Shown: in pieces, positions 38,453-47,104 of the stretch | How the letters are laid out: every line of letters starts with the position of its first letter | Position numbering within the stretch: the first letter of the stretch is position 1 | NCBI RefSeq assembly: GCF_022227845.1 | Contig: NZ_JAJNQN010000021.1 | Span: 1 to 64,000, forward strand | Reading direction: 5' to 3' | From: Ectothiorhodospira lacustris | GTDB lineage: Bacteria > Pseudomonadota > Gammaproteobacteria > Ectothiorhodospirales > Ectothiorhodospiraceae | DNA length: 64,000 nucleotides | The notes under the pieces: generated by a model | What the model saw: the letters and a program-made list of their open reading frames with translations, nothing else | Database searches by the model: none | Told to the model about the DNA's origin: nothing | Made by a program: the position numbers and the translations under genes

Positions 38453-38956
38453 ATGGCCTCACCCATGCCCCGCAGTCCCGATTACGATCTGGTACTGGAT
38501 TCGCCCTTGGGGCGACTGGCCCTGCGCTGTTCCGGGCAGGGTCTGACGGCGCTGGATTATGTCGCCGACGAAGTGCCCCTGCGCGATCCCTGCAATACCC
38601 TTTCCTCCCAGGCCGCGGAGCAACTGCGGCACTATTTCAAGGACCCCTCCTTCGTCTTCGATCTGCCTCTGGATCTGCAGGGGACCCCGTTTCAGCAGCG
38701 TATCTGGTCAGCCCTGATCCGTATTCCCAGTGGCAAGGTGCTCAGCTATGGGGCGCTTGCCCGCCTGGTGGGGTCCGGTCCCCGTGCGATCGGCGGTGCC
38801 TGCCGGGCCAATCCCCTCCCCGTGATCGTGCCCTGTCATCGCGTGATATCGACCCGCGGTGGCCTGGGTGGCTATGGGGGGGCAACCTGTGGGGCAGGAC
38901 TGGAGGTCAAGTCCTGGTTGCTGGTTCACGAGGGAGCACTGTCGGGGTTTTCGTAG
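38453..38956 (+). CDS. ogt: Methylated-DNA--protein-cysteine methyltransferase
   Basis: 167-residue suicide enzyme removing O6-alkyl groups from guanine. Core motif IVPCHRVI with acceptor Cys128, preceded by TPFQQRIWSALIRIPSGKVLSYGALA and RAIGGACRANPLP. The Ada regulatory domain is absent, so it is Ogt/AGT type. ATG 38453 is likely; GTG 38447 and ATG 38465 are alternatives. It begins 10 bases after the TPR-like gene. Confidence 0.93.
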   Translation: MASPMPRSPDYDLVLDSPLGRLALRCSGQGLTALDYVADEVPLRDPCNTLSSQAAEQLRHYFKDPSFVFDLPLDLQGTPFQQRIWSALIRIPSGKVLSYGALARLVGSGPRAIGGACRANPLPVIVPCHRVISTRGGLGGYGGATCGAGLEVKSWLLVHEGALSGFS

Positions 38957-38995
38957 TGGGTCATTCCTTGCGGTTCTTAGGATATTTCCTTTTTA

Positions 38996-39001
38996 TTGAC
39001 A
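38996..39001 (+). promoter_or_regulatory. Candidate -35 of the soxAX promoter
   Basis: A perfect TTGACA lies in an AT-rich patch 116 bases before soxA. No convincing -10 hexamer stands 16-18 bases downstream, so the promoter may need an activator or the match may be chance. Confidence 0.3.
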
Positions 39002-39116
39002 TTTGTCCATGTTGCTCGCAGTCTATGGGGCAGGGCTTCGGGTGTCTGGTTGCAGGGGTTACGGGAGACTCGAAAACACAACAAAGACGTTGAAAAAACG
39101 TGTGGAGGACAGGGGT

Positions 39117-39920
39117 ATGCTCAAAAAATTCTTGGCCGGCGTGGCGCTGGCCGGGGGGCTGGTGGGTGGTGCCATGGCCTCCGACTCGCCGTACCTGACC
39201 GGGCGCGAGCAGTTGTTGATGCTGGCCGACGATAATCCGGCGGAACTGACCCTGTGGCGTGGCGAAGAACTGTTTCATGAGGTTCGGGGGCCGAAAAATG
39301 TGTCCCTGGAACGCTGTGATTTCGGCCTTGGGCCCGGCGTGCTGAAAGGGGCCTATGTGAGGATGCCGCGCTGGTTCGAGGACGCAGGCAAGGTCATGGA
39401 CCTGGAATCCAGGATCATCCATTGCATGAAGACCCTGCAAGGCTTTACCGACGAGGACGACCCTGTCGCCCGCAAGCACTCCAGTGATACCCGCGAGGCG
39501 GACCTGGTGGCCATCTACACCTACGTTGCCAGTCAGTCCAACGGCATGAAATGGAACCCTCCCATGAATCACCCCATGGAACGCCTGACCCGCAATGCAG
39601 GGGAGGTGCTGTTCCATCGTCGTGCCGGCAGCATGGATTTTGCCTGCGCCACCTGTCACTCCACACCCCGCAAGCGTATCCGGCTGTCCTTCCTGCCGGT
39701 GGCATCCAACGTTGAGGAATGGTCAAAGGCCGTTTCCTGGCCTGCCTACCGCATCGGTCATGGGGTGGTGCGCACTTCCCAGCACCGGGTCCGGGGCTGC
39801 TATTACCAGATGCGCCAGGCCGGCATCCAGTTCGGTTCGGATGCCTCCATTGCCATCATTTCCTACTGGACCCATCAGGCCCAGGGTGGTGTGGCTACGT
39901 TGCCTGATCTCAAGCGCTGA
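39117..39920 (+). CDS. soxA: SoxA, c-type cytochrome of the SoxAX thiosulfate-oxidising complex
   Basis: 267-residue periplasmic cytochrome that, with SoxX, attaches thiosulfate to the SoxYZ carrier. A Sec signal peptide covers about 1-21. The C-terminal domain has the single heme motif CATCH (Cys177, Cys180, His181) and the catalytic Cys228 in VRGCYYQMR, the residue that carries the persulfide ligand in SoxA. The N-terminal domain keeps Cys67 and Cys103 but has no CxxCH, so this is a one-heme SoxA. A GGAGG/AGGGG stretch precedes ATG 39117. Confidence 0.93.
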   Translation: MLKKFLAGVALAGGLVGGAMASDSPYLTGREQLLMLADDNPAELTLWRGEELFHEVRGPKNVSLERCDFGLGPGVLKGAYVRMPRWFEDAGKVMDLESRIIHCMKTLQGFTDEDDPVARKHSSDTREADLVAIYTYVASQSNGMKWNPPMNHPMERLTRNAGEVLFHRRAGSMDFACATCHSTPRKRIRLSFLPVASNVEEWSKAVSWPAYRIGHGVVRTSQHRVRGCYYQMRQAGIQFGSDASIAIISYWTHQAQGGVATLPDLKR

Positions 39921-39938
39921 TAATGGGGGGCGCAGACC

Positions 39939-40652
39939 ATGAACAAACAGAACAATATTGTCGGACATACCCTCATTGCTATCGGCATGGCGCTGGTTTC
40001 GGTGACACTGATGGCCGGTTGTGCCCAGCCCAGGCCGGATACCCAGGCCGAACGGGACTTCAGTCGTCTCTCCCCGGAGGCCTATGCCGAGTATCTGATC
40101 TTCCGCTCGGGCAGTTTCAATCTCGCCCAGGAGACCCAGGAAGGCGGCACCGCGGCAGATCGCATGGCGCAGGATGTCCTGCAGCGCATGTGCAGCGAGG
40201 CTCGTAACCGTCCCCAGCCCGAGATGGCGGTGCGTATCGTCGGTGCGGCCCGGGACAGCATCGTCTATCCCGAGGGAGGGATTCAGCTGGGAGACTGGCG
40301 CCAGGGGGCTGAACTGGCCCGCAGCGGGACGGGGTTCCGTATTGGCCACAACGTGGATGACCACAGCCGGCCCGTGGGCGGGAACTGCTACGCCTGCCAC
40401 CAGCTGGACCCGGATGAACTGGGTTTCGGCAATCTGGGCCCCAGCCTGGCCGCCTACGGCGCCCTGCGGGGGGACAGCGAGGCGGTGCGCAGGTTCGTCT
40501 ATGACATGATTTATAATCCCCACAGTTATTTTCCCTGCACCCAGATGCCTCGCTTTGGTGTCAGCCAGTTCCTGAATCAGGAGAGCATCTCCCACATCAT
40601 GGCCTATCTGCTGGATCCGCAGTCGCCGGTGAATGTCCGCCACAGCCGATAA
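39939..40652 (+). CDS. soxX: SoxX, c-type cytochrome subunit with putative lipoprotein signal
   Basis: 237 residues. The heme motif CYACH (Cys150, Cys153, His154) and axial Met203 in CTQMPRFG identify SoxX, along with LGFGNLGPSLAAYG. The N-terminal ~110 residues before the cytochrome domain are longer than in short SoxX proteins. The signal ends LMAGC (Cys28), which resembles a lipobox, so the subunit may be membrane-anchored. 18 bases after soxA. No soxYZ, soxB or soxCD lies in this window. Confidence 0.9.
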   Translation: MNKQNNIVGHTLIAIGMALVSVTLMAGCAQPRPDTQAERDFSRLSPEAYAEYLIFRSGSFNLAQETQEGGTAADRMAQDVLQRMCSEARNRPQPEMAVRIVGAARDSIVYPEGGIQLGDWRQGAELARSGTGFRIGHNVDDHSRPVGGNCYACHQLDPDELGFGNLGPSLAAYGALRGDSEAVRRFVYDMIYNPHSYFPCTQMPRFGVSQFLNQESISHIMAYLLDPQSPVNVRHSR

Positions 40653-40815
40653 TGGTCACGCCGGGGACAGGGATGTCCCTAATCTTCCCCCTGGTTGCTG
40701 CAAAAGCTCTATCATTCCCACCGAGTACATCGGGCTTTCCGGTGGGCGGCCGTGTCTGTCCGCCGGTTTTCGTCCGTGCCATCTTCCTTGCCGCAAGTCT
40801 CGAGAGAGCCCCTAT

Positions 40816-41676
40816 ATGTTGAGTTACCGTCACGGCTTTCACGCCGGCAATTTTGCCGATGTGCACAAGCACGCGCTGCTGGCCTGTGTGCTGACGGCCC
40901 TGACCCGCAAGGACAAGCCCCTGGCGGTGGTGGATACCCATGCCGGGGCCGGTCTGTATGACCTGCAGGATCCGCTGGCACTCAAGACCGCCGAATACCG
41001 GATGGGGGTCTTGCGGGTGCTGACTGCACCCGATGCGCCTCCGGCCCTGGCGCCCTATCTGGGGATTATCCGTGCCCTGAATCCGTTGCTCGGGGAGCCG
41101 CAGCTTTATCCGGGTTCGCCGAAAGTGGCCCGCGCACTGATGCGCGAAGACGATCGGCTGATCCTCAACGAACTGCATCCGGCGGACCATGCCGTGCTGC
41201 GGGCCAACTTCAGTGATGACCCGCAGGTGGCCGTGCATCAGCGGGACGCCCGCGAAGTCCCCCGGTCCCTGCTGCCGCCGGTCATCCGACGCGGGCTGGT
41301 GCTGGTGGATCCACCCTATGAGCGGGACCGGGACTACCGGGTGACCCTGGACCTGGTGTTGGAGGCCCATCGTCGCTGGCCGACGGCGGTCTTCATGATC
41401 TGGTATCCCATTCTGGCGGCGGGACGCCACCGAAGCCTGGTCCAGGGGCTGGTGCGGGGCGGGGTGAAGGATCTGTTGGTGAGTGAGCTGTGCGTTGCGC
41501 CGCCGGAGACGCCCATGGGGCTCAATGGCTCCGGCATGGCCGTCATCAATGCGCCCTGGCAGCTGGATCGGACCCTGGCCGAGCTTCAGCCCTGGCTGCA
41601 CGCGTGTCTGGACCCGCAGGGGCAGGGGGGCAGCACGCTGGCGTGGCGGGGTGTCCCCGCAAGCGCATTGAAATAA
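40816..41676 (+). CDS. rlmJ: 23S rRNA (adenine-2030-N6)-methyltransferase RlmJ
   Basis: 286 residues (E. coli RlmJ 280). Begins MLSYRHGFHAGNFADVHKHALL, the RlmJ signature; contains DTHAGAG (SAM binding) and the N6-adenine catalytic motif VDPPYERDRDY. ATG 40816 is the canonical start; the longer open frame upstream covers the soxX 3' region and has no similarity. Confidence 0.94.
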   Translation: MLSYRHGFHAGNFADVHKHALLACVLTALTRKDKPLAVVDTHAGAGLYDLQDPLALKTAEYRMGVLRVLTAPDAPPALAPYLGIIRALNPLLGEPQLYPGSPKVARALMREDDRLILNELHPADHAVLRANFSDDPQVAVHQRDAREVPRSLLPPVIRRGLVLVDPPYERDRDYRVTLDLVLEAHRRWPTAVFMIWYPILAAGRHRSLVQGLVRGGVKDLLVSELCVAPPETPMGLNGSGMAVINAPWQLDRTLAELQPWLHACLDPQGQGGSTLAWRGVPASALK

Positions 41677-41680
41677 CCCC

Positions 41681-41708
41681 CTTGAAACCTCGTTGATCGT
41701 CCCCAGAT
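41681..41708 (+). promoter_or_regulatory. Sigma32 (heat-shock) promoter of htpG
   Basis: CTTGAAA at 41681-41687, then 13 bases, then CCCCAGAT at 41701-41708: near-perfect agreement with the sigma32 consensus CTTGAAA-N(13-15)-CCCCATNT. It lies 46 bases before the htpG start and begins right after rlmJ. Confidence 0.88.
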
Positions 41709-41753
41709 ATCTCACGCTCGATCAGACCCAAAATCCTTAACCGCGGAGCATCC

Positions 41754-43640
41754 ATGAGCGTCGATACCCACAAGGAAACCCGACAGTTCCAGACCGAGGT
41801 CAGCCAGTTGCTGCACCTGATGATCAACGCGCTGTACTCCAACAAGGAGATCTTCCTGCGCGAACTCATCTCCAATGCCGCCGATGCCTGTGATAAGCTG
41901 CGCTTCGAGGCCCTGTCCGATGATGCCCTGATGGAAGGGCAGGGCGACCTGCAGATCCAGGTGAGCTTCGACAAGGACGCCCGCACCGTCACCGTGCGTG
42001 ACAACGGCATCGGCATGAGTCGGGAAGAGGTGATTCAGAACATCGGCACCATCGCCCGATCCGGCACCCGAGAGTTCATCGGCAAGCTCACCGGCGACCA
42101 GAAGAAGGACGCCCATCTCATCGGCCAGTTCGGTGTGGGCTTCTACTCCGCCTTCATCGTCGCCGACCAGGTGACCCTCACCACCCGCCGTGCCGGCATG
42201 ACCCCGGAGCATGGTGTGTGCTGGACCTCCGATGGCTCCGGCGAATTCTCCGTGGAGACCGTGGAAAAGGCCGAGCGCGGCACCGAGGTGGTCCTGCACC
42301 TGAAGGCGGACGAGGACGAGTTCCTGGATCAGTGGCGGCTGCGTCACATCATCACCCGCTACTCCGATCATATCCCCCTGCCCATCAGCATGCCGGGCAC
42401 CGATGACAAGGGCGAACCCAACGATGAATGGGAAACGGTGAACCGGGCCAACGCCCTGTGGACCCGTCCCAAATCGGAGATCACCGACGACGAGTACAAG
42501 GCCTTCTACAAGCACGTGGGGCACGACTTCGAAGATCCCCTGGTCTGGACCCACAATCGGGTGGAGGGTCGACAGGAATACACCTCCCTGCTGTACATCC
42601 CCGCCCGCGCGCCCTTCGACCTGTGGGACCGGGACCGTCGCCACGGCATCAAACTGTATGTACAGCGGGTGTTCATCATGGACGACGCCGAGCACCTGAT
42701 GCCGACCTATCTGCGCTTCGTGCGCGGCGTGGTGGACTCCAGCGACCTGCCCCTGAACATCTCCCGCGAGATCCTGCAAAGCAATAAGCTCATCGACGGC
42801 ATGCGCTCCGGTTCGGTGAAGAAGGTACTGGGACTGCTGGAGGACATGGCCGCCAACGAGCCCGAGAAGTACCAGGGCTTCTGGGACGCCTTTGGCCGGG
42901 TGATGAAGGAAGGCCCCGGTGAGGACTACGCCAACCGGGAGCAGATCGCCCGTCTGCTGCGCTTTGCCAGCACCCACACCGGTGATGCCGCCCAGATCGT
43001 CTCCCTGTCGGACTATGTGGCGCGGATGAAGGAGGGGCAACAGCACATCTACTTCATTACCGCCGACAGCCACACGGCAGCCCTGCACAGCCCCCATCTG
43101 GAGGTCTTCCGCAAGCGCGGCATCGAGGTGCTGCTGCTGTCCGACCGGGTGGACGAATGGCTGGTGTCCCACCTGCACGAGTTCGAGGGCAAATCCCTCA
43201 AGTCCGTGGCCAAGGGCGAACTGGACCTGGGAGACACCGAGACCGAGGAAGAAAAGCAGGCTCAGCAGGCCGCCGAGGAGAAGGTCAAGGACCTGTTGCC
43301 GCGCATCAAGGCGGCTCTGGAGGAGCGGGTGGAAGACGTGCGCTTCTCCCACCGTCTCACCGACTCCCCGGCCTGTATCGTCCTTTCCGAGCACGACATG
43401 GCCCTGTACATGCAGCAGCTGCTCAAGCAGGCGGGCCAGAACTTGCCGGATACCCGTCCGGTGCTGGAGGTCAACCCGGCCCATCGCCTCATCGAGCGCA
43501 TGGGCGAGGAGACCGACGACGCCCGTTTCGCCGACTGGGCCAGGCTGCTCATGGATCAGGCGATTCTGGCCGAAGGCGGCCAGCTGGAAGACCCCGCGGG
43601 CTTCGTGCGGCGTCTGAACGCCTTGATCACCAGCGGCTGA
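41754..43640 (+). CDS. htpG: Chaperone HtpG (Hsp90)
   Basis: 628-residue Hsp90. The GHKL ATP site is clear: [41 protein letters not shown]; the middle domain has [13 protein letters not shown] and [14 protein letters not shown]. Length matches E. coli HtpG (624). GGAG upstream and a sigma32-type promoter at 41681 point to heat-shock control. Confidence 0.98.
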   Translation: MSVDTHKETRQFQTEVSQLLHLMINALYSNKEIFLRELISNAADACDKLRFEALSDDALMEGQGDLQIQVSFDKDARTVTVRDNGIGMSREEVIQNIGTIARSGTREFIGKLTGDQKKDAHLIGQFGVGFYSAFIVADQVTLTTRRAGMTPEHGVCWTSDGSGEFSVETVEKAERGTEVVLHLKADEDEFLDQWRLRHIITRYSDHIPLPISMPGTDDKGEPNDEWETVNRANALWTRPKSEITDDEYKAFYKHVGHDFEDPLVWTHNRVEGRQEYTSLLYIPARAPFDLWDRDRRHGIKLYVQRVFIMDDAEHLMPTYLRFVRGVVDSSDLPLNISREILQSNKLIDGMRSGSVKKVLGLLEDMAANEPEKYQGFWDAFGRVMKEGPGEDYANREQIARLLRFASTHTGDAAQIVSLSDYVARMKEGQQHIYFITADSHTAALHSPHLEVFRKRGIEVLLLSDRVDEWLVSHLHEFEGKSLKSVAKGELDLGDTETEEEKQAQQAAEEKVKDLLPRIKAALEERVEDVRFSHRLTDSPACIVLSEHDMALYMQQLLKQAGQNLPDTRPVLEVNPAHRLIERMGEETDDARFADWARLLMDQAILAEGGQLEDPAGFVRRLNALITSG

Positions 43641-43654
43641 CGGCGTTGATCATG

Positions 43655-43683
43655 CCCTTCTCTCCCGCAGCGGGGGAGAAGGG
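43655..43683. repeat. CCCTTCTC-type inverted repeat after htpG
   Basis: CCCTTCTC-T-CCCGC pairs with GCGGG-GGAGAAGGG across a short loop. A closely similar element (CCCTCTCCC / GGGAGAGAGGG) lies at 53636-53660. It sits between the convergent htpG and glutaredoxin-MauE genes and may act as a transcription barrier, but lacks a T-tract. Confidence 0.6.
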
Positions 43684-43715
43684 ACAGGCCCCTCACGAAT
43701 ACCCCAAAACCAGGA

Positions 43716-44477
43716 TTACCCCAGCCAGAGCATTCGGATCGGCATCCAGATGGCCATGGCGATCATCATCAGGTTCTCCGTCAGGGAGACGAAGCCGAGC
43801 GGTACGTTGCTCGAGCCGCCCACGCAGGCGCACTTGAGCTCGCGCCTGTCAATGTAGACGGCCTTGAAGACCGAGGCCGCGCCGACGGTTCCGATGAACA
43901 GCGCGACGGGAGACGCGATCCAGATCAGCGCGCCGGCGATCATCAGGACACCGGCCAGTGCCTCGCCGAAGGGATAGATGTACCCGTAGCGGACCCAGCG
44001 TCGCGCCAGCAGATCGTAATTCAGGAACATCGTCGAGAAGCTCTCGATATCCTGGAGCTTTTGGATGGCGAGGATGCACATGCTGATCGCGATGAACCAC
44101 TCCACAGTCCTGACGCTGAACACGGTGCCGAACGTGTACCAGCTGACCGACAGGGCCATGAGGAAAGCGACCGAGAAAATCGCAACGACCGGCCCGTAGC
44201 TGGTCTCGTCCGCGTCCTTGACCTCCTTGCCGAAATGGGCGCGAAGATCTTCATAGCCGCCGATCCGATCTCCATCGATGAAGGTCTGCGGGGTCGTCTC
44301 GACGCCATGCTCCTTCTTGAACGCTTCGGTCTCGTCCTGCGTCGTAAGCGGGTGATCCTCGACGATGAAGCCCTGCCGCTCGAGGAGATCCTTCGACTTG
44401 AGCCCAAATGGGCAAAGATGGTCGGGCATGACCATCCGGTAGAGGGTCGCTGTTTTGCTATTGTGATCCAAGGCCAT
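43716..44477 (-). CDS. Glutaredoxin-MauE/DoxX membrane fusion protein, probably horizontally acquired
   Basis: 253 residues. An N-terminal glutaredoxin-like domain with active site CPFG (Cys22, monothiol) and the GSH-binding TTPQTFIDGDRIGGYEDL is followed by a four-to-five-helix membrane domain of the MauE/DoxX group (residues ~100-253) containing a CACVGG motif on a loop. This suggests thiol-redox work at the membrane. In the first ~85 codons Leu is coded by CTC, CTT and TTG and never CTG, whereas neighbours use CTG almost throughout, and Val is GTC. I chose ATG 44477; upstream open frame has no similarity. Confidence 0.78.
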   Translation of the reverse strand: MALDHNSKTATLYRMVMPDHLCPFGLKSKDLLERQGFIVEDHPLTTQDETEAFKKEHGVETTPQTFIDGDRIGGYEDLRAHFGKEVKDADETSYGPVVAIFSVAFLMALSVSWYTFGTVFSVRTVEWFIAISMCILAIQKLQDIESFSTMFLNYDLLARRWVRYGYIYPFGEALAGVLMIAGALIWIASPVALFIGTVGAASVFKAVYIDRRELKCACVGGSSNVPLGFVSLTENLMMIAMAIWMPIRMLWLG

Positions 44478-44933
44478 GTGGTCTCCTTGCAGGGATTTTT
44501 GCCCGCTCAACGGCCACCCAGCGCCATCTGGTGATGTGCTCTTGGTGGAAACGGTGACCGTCGATGGCCCGACATGCCTCGTGCGGCACACCCGCACATC
44601 GGCGCTCACTCTAGATTGTGGCCGCCGTAGTTTCCGTTCGCTGGCCCACATTGATGGCTGTCGCAAGGGCTCAGAAACCGCATCCCACCATGGCCAATAT
44701 CAAACTCGGTGGGGAAGGCCGTCAGGCCGCAGATCGTCGCCGCTGTTGCCGGTGCAGGGCCTCAAACTGAGAGAGCCGTCCTTTTTTGTGCCTGCACATA
44801 GCCTATTCCCCACCGTTTTTCCAGCTTGAATTTCTCTCTCTCAGAGTCTAGTCTTGCCCCACGAAATTCCCCTATGTTGTGCCTATTCATTCCACAAGGC
44901 ACAACAAGTTGTATCTTCAAAAGGAACGCCCCC
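44478..44933. other. 456-base gap between the MauE fusion and nrdJa
   Basis: No supported gene. The left two thirds (to about 44770) resemble the adjacent foreign gene in base use and may be a remnant of the transferred segment; open frames there resemble nothing I know. The right part holds the nrdJa leader with a 10-bp inverted repeat at 44875-44906. No cobalamin-riboswitch box was recognised. Confidence 0.5.
44875..44906 (+). promoter_or_regulatory. 10-bp inverted repeat in the nrdJa leader
   Basis: TGTTGTGCCT (44875-44884) is perfectly complementary to AGGCACAACA (44897-44906) with a 12-base loop, ending 27 bases before the nrdJa start and 14 bases before its AAGGA. It may be an operator or an RNA hairpin. 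It does not match the NrdR-box pattern. Confidence 0.45.
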
Positions 44934-47090
44934 ATGAAACTCCAGGCCGAACAAGCCCTTGCGAATCCATCTTCACGGGAGGTGCCGATGCAGCCGGCCT
45001 CCCTGGATATCTGGGACAAGAAGTACCGTCTCAAGACCCGCACCGACGAGACCCTGGATGAGACCCTGGATGACACCTGGAAGCGCATCGCTCGGGCCCT
45101 GGCCGATGTGGAGGCCACCCCCGAACTGCGGGAAAAATGGTACGGCAAGTTCCTCTGGGCCCTGCGCCAGGGGGCGATCCCGGCCGGGCGTATCATCGCC
45201 AATGCCGGTGCCTGGGAGCACAAGCCTGCCACCTCCACCATCAACTGCACCGTATCGGGCACCATCCATGACTCCATGGACGACATCCTGCAGAAACTCC
45301 ACGAGGCGGGGCTGACCCTGAAGGCCGGCAGCGGTATCGGCTATGACTTCTCCACCCTGCGTCCCCGGGGGGCCTATGTCTCCGGCGCCGGTGCCTATAC
45401 CTCCGGGCCTTTGTCGTTCATGGATATCTACGACAAGATGTGCTTCACCGTGTCCTCCGCCGGGGGGCGCCGGGGGGCGCAGATGGGCACCTTCGACATC
45501 GGTCATCCGGACGTGGTGGATTTCATCCGCGCCAAGCGTGCGGACGGTAGCCTGCGCCAGTTCAACCTCTCCCTGCTCATCACCGCCGATTTCATGCAGG
45601 CGGTGAAGGATGACGCCGAATGGCCCCTGGCCTTCCCCATGACCCTGCAGGAGGCGGAGCAGGACGGCATCGACCTGGATGATCCGGCGCAGGTGCTGTG
45701 GCGCGACTGGCCCGATCCCGCCGACTACATCACCAATAACGATGGCCTGGTGGCCTGCCGCATCTACCGACGCCTGCTTGCCCGCAAGCTGTGGAATGTG
45801 GTCATGACCTCCACTTATGACTATGCCGAGCCGGGCTTCGTGCTCATCGACAAGGTCAACGAGATGAACAACAACTGGTGGTGCGAGCAGATCCGGGCGA
45901 CGAACCCATGCGGCGAGCAGCCCTTGCCGCCCTACGGCGCCTGTCTCTTGGGCTCCATCAACCTCACCAAGTTCGTGCGCGAGCCCTTCACCGCCAAGGC
46001 CCGGTTCGACTGGGAACAGTTCCGGGAGACCGTCGCCGTCTTTACCCGCATGCTGGACAACGTGGTGGAGATCAACGGCCTGCCGCTGCCCCAGCAGCGG
46101 GAGGAGATCATCCGCAAGCGCCGCCACGGCATGGGCTACCTGGGGCTGGGCTCCGCCATCACCATGCTGGGCATGAAGTACGGCGAGGAAAGATCCCTGC
46201 GCTTCACCGAGGACGTCACCCGGGAGATGGCCCTGTCGGGCTGGCGCACCGGTCTGTCCCTGGCTCGGGAGAAGGGACCGGCGCCCATCATGGAAGAAGA
46301 GTTCGAAGTGACCCCCACCATGCTGCGCCTGCGCCCGGAGATGGAGCAGGACGGCATCAAGGTGGGCGACCGGATCAAGGGCAAGGTGCTGCATGCCCGC
46401 TACAGCCGCTATATGCAGCAGGTGGCCCAGGTGGACCCTGAGCTGGTGAAGGTCTTGGCGGCCCAGGGTTGCCGTTTCACCCACCACACCTCCATCGCGC
46501 CTACGGGGACCATCTCCCTGTCCCTGGCCAACAATGCCAGTAACGGGATCGAGCCCTCGTTCGCCCACCACTATGCCCGCAACGTGATCCGCTCCGGCAA
46601 GAAGACCAAGGAAAAGGTGGACGTGTACTCCTTCGAACTGCTGGCTTACCGGCACCTGGTCAATCCCGAGGCCATGCCCTATGCGGAAGACCCCAAGGCC
46701 CAGTTGCCCGAGTATTTCATCACCGCCGACGAGATCGATCCCAAGGCCCATGTGGATGTGCAGGCGGCGGCACAGAGGTGGATCGACTCGTCCATTTCCA
46801 AGACCATCAACGTGCCCACGGCCCATCTGTTCGACGACTTCAAGGACATCTACATGTATGCCTATGAGCAGGGGCTCAAGGGCTGCACCACCTTCCGCTT
46901 CAATCCGGAGGCCTTCCAGGGCGTGCTGGTGAAGGAAAAGGATCTGGAGAACACCACCTATCGCTTCGTGCTGGAAGACGGCAGCGTGGTGCTGGCCAAG
47001 GGCAATGAAGAAATCGAATACGACGGCGAGACCCATAACGCCGCCAATCTCTACGATGCCCTGAAGGAAGGGTATTACGGTAAATTCTGA
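44934..47090 (+). CDS. nrdJa: Adenosylcobalamin-dependent ribonucleotide reductase, large part (NrdJa)
   Basis: 718 residues carrying the catalytic barrel of a class II (B12-dependent, oxygen-indifferent) ribonucleotide reductase. Active-site segments: STINCTVSGTIHDSMDDIL, NPCGEQPLPPYGACLLGSINL with the radical Cys and Glu, and THHTSIAPTGTISL. The usual C-terminal TSCPD/Cys-rich part is absent and is supplied by the next gene, as in the split NrdJab of Pseudomonas. ATG 44934 has AAGGA upstream; the open frame further upstream lies in the leader. Confidence 0.93.
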   Translation: MKLQAEQALANPSSREVPMQPASLDIWDKKYRLKTRTDETLDETLDDTWKRIARALADVEATPELREKWYGKFLWALRQGAIPAGRIIANAGAWEHKPATSTINCTVSGTIHDSMDDILQKLHEAGLTLKAGSGIGYDFSTLRPRGAYVSGAGAYTSGPLSFMDIYDKMCFTVSSAGGRRGAQMGTFDIGHPDVVDFIRAKRADGSLRQFNLSLLITADFMQAVKDDAEWPLAFPMTLQEAEQDGIDLDDPAQVLWRDWPDPADYITNNDGLVACRIYRRLLARKLWNVVMTSTYDYAEPGFVLIDKVNEMNNNWWCEQIRATNPCGEQPLPPYGACLLGSINLTKFVREPFTAKARFDWEQFRETVAVFTRMLDNVVEINGLPLPQQREEIIRKRRHGMGYLGLGSAITMLGMKYGEERSLRFTEDVTREMALSGWRTGLSLAREKGPAPIMEEEFEVTPTMLRLRPEMEQDGIKVGDRIKGKVLHARYSRYMQQVAQVDPELVKVLAAQGCRFTHHTSIAPTGTISLSLANNASNGIEPSFAHHYARNVIRSGKKTKEKVDVYSFELLAYRHLVNPEAMPYAEDPKAQLPEYFITADEIDPKAHVDVQAAAQRWIDSSISKTINVPTAHLFDDFKDIYMYAYEQGLKGCTTFRFNPEAFQGVLVKEKDLENTTYRFVLEDGSVVLAKGNEEIEYDGETHNAANLYDALKEGYYGKF

Positions 47091-47104
47091 ACAAGGGCAT
47101 CATC

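Noticed and set aside
44478-44933. Cobalamin riboswitch in front of nrdJa
   Set aside because: A B12-dependent enzyme makes this tempting, but no B12-box or the expected long fold was found; only a simple inverted repeat is present.
44973-47036. 687-codon minus-strand open frame opposite nrdJa
   Set aside because: Antisense artefact of codon bias; the plus strand has clear ribonucleotide reductase motifs.
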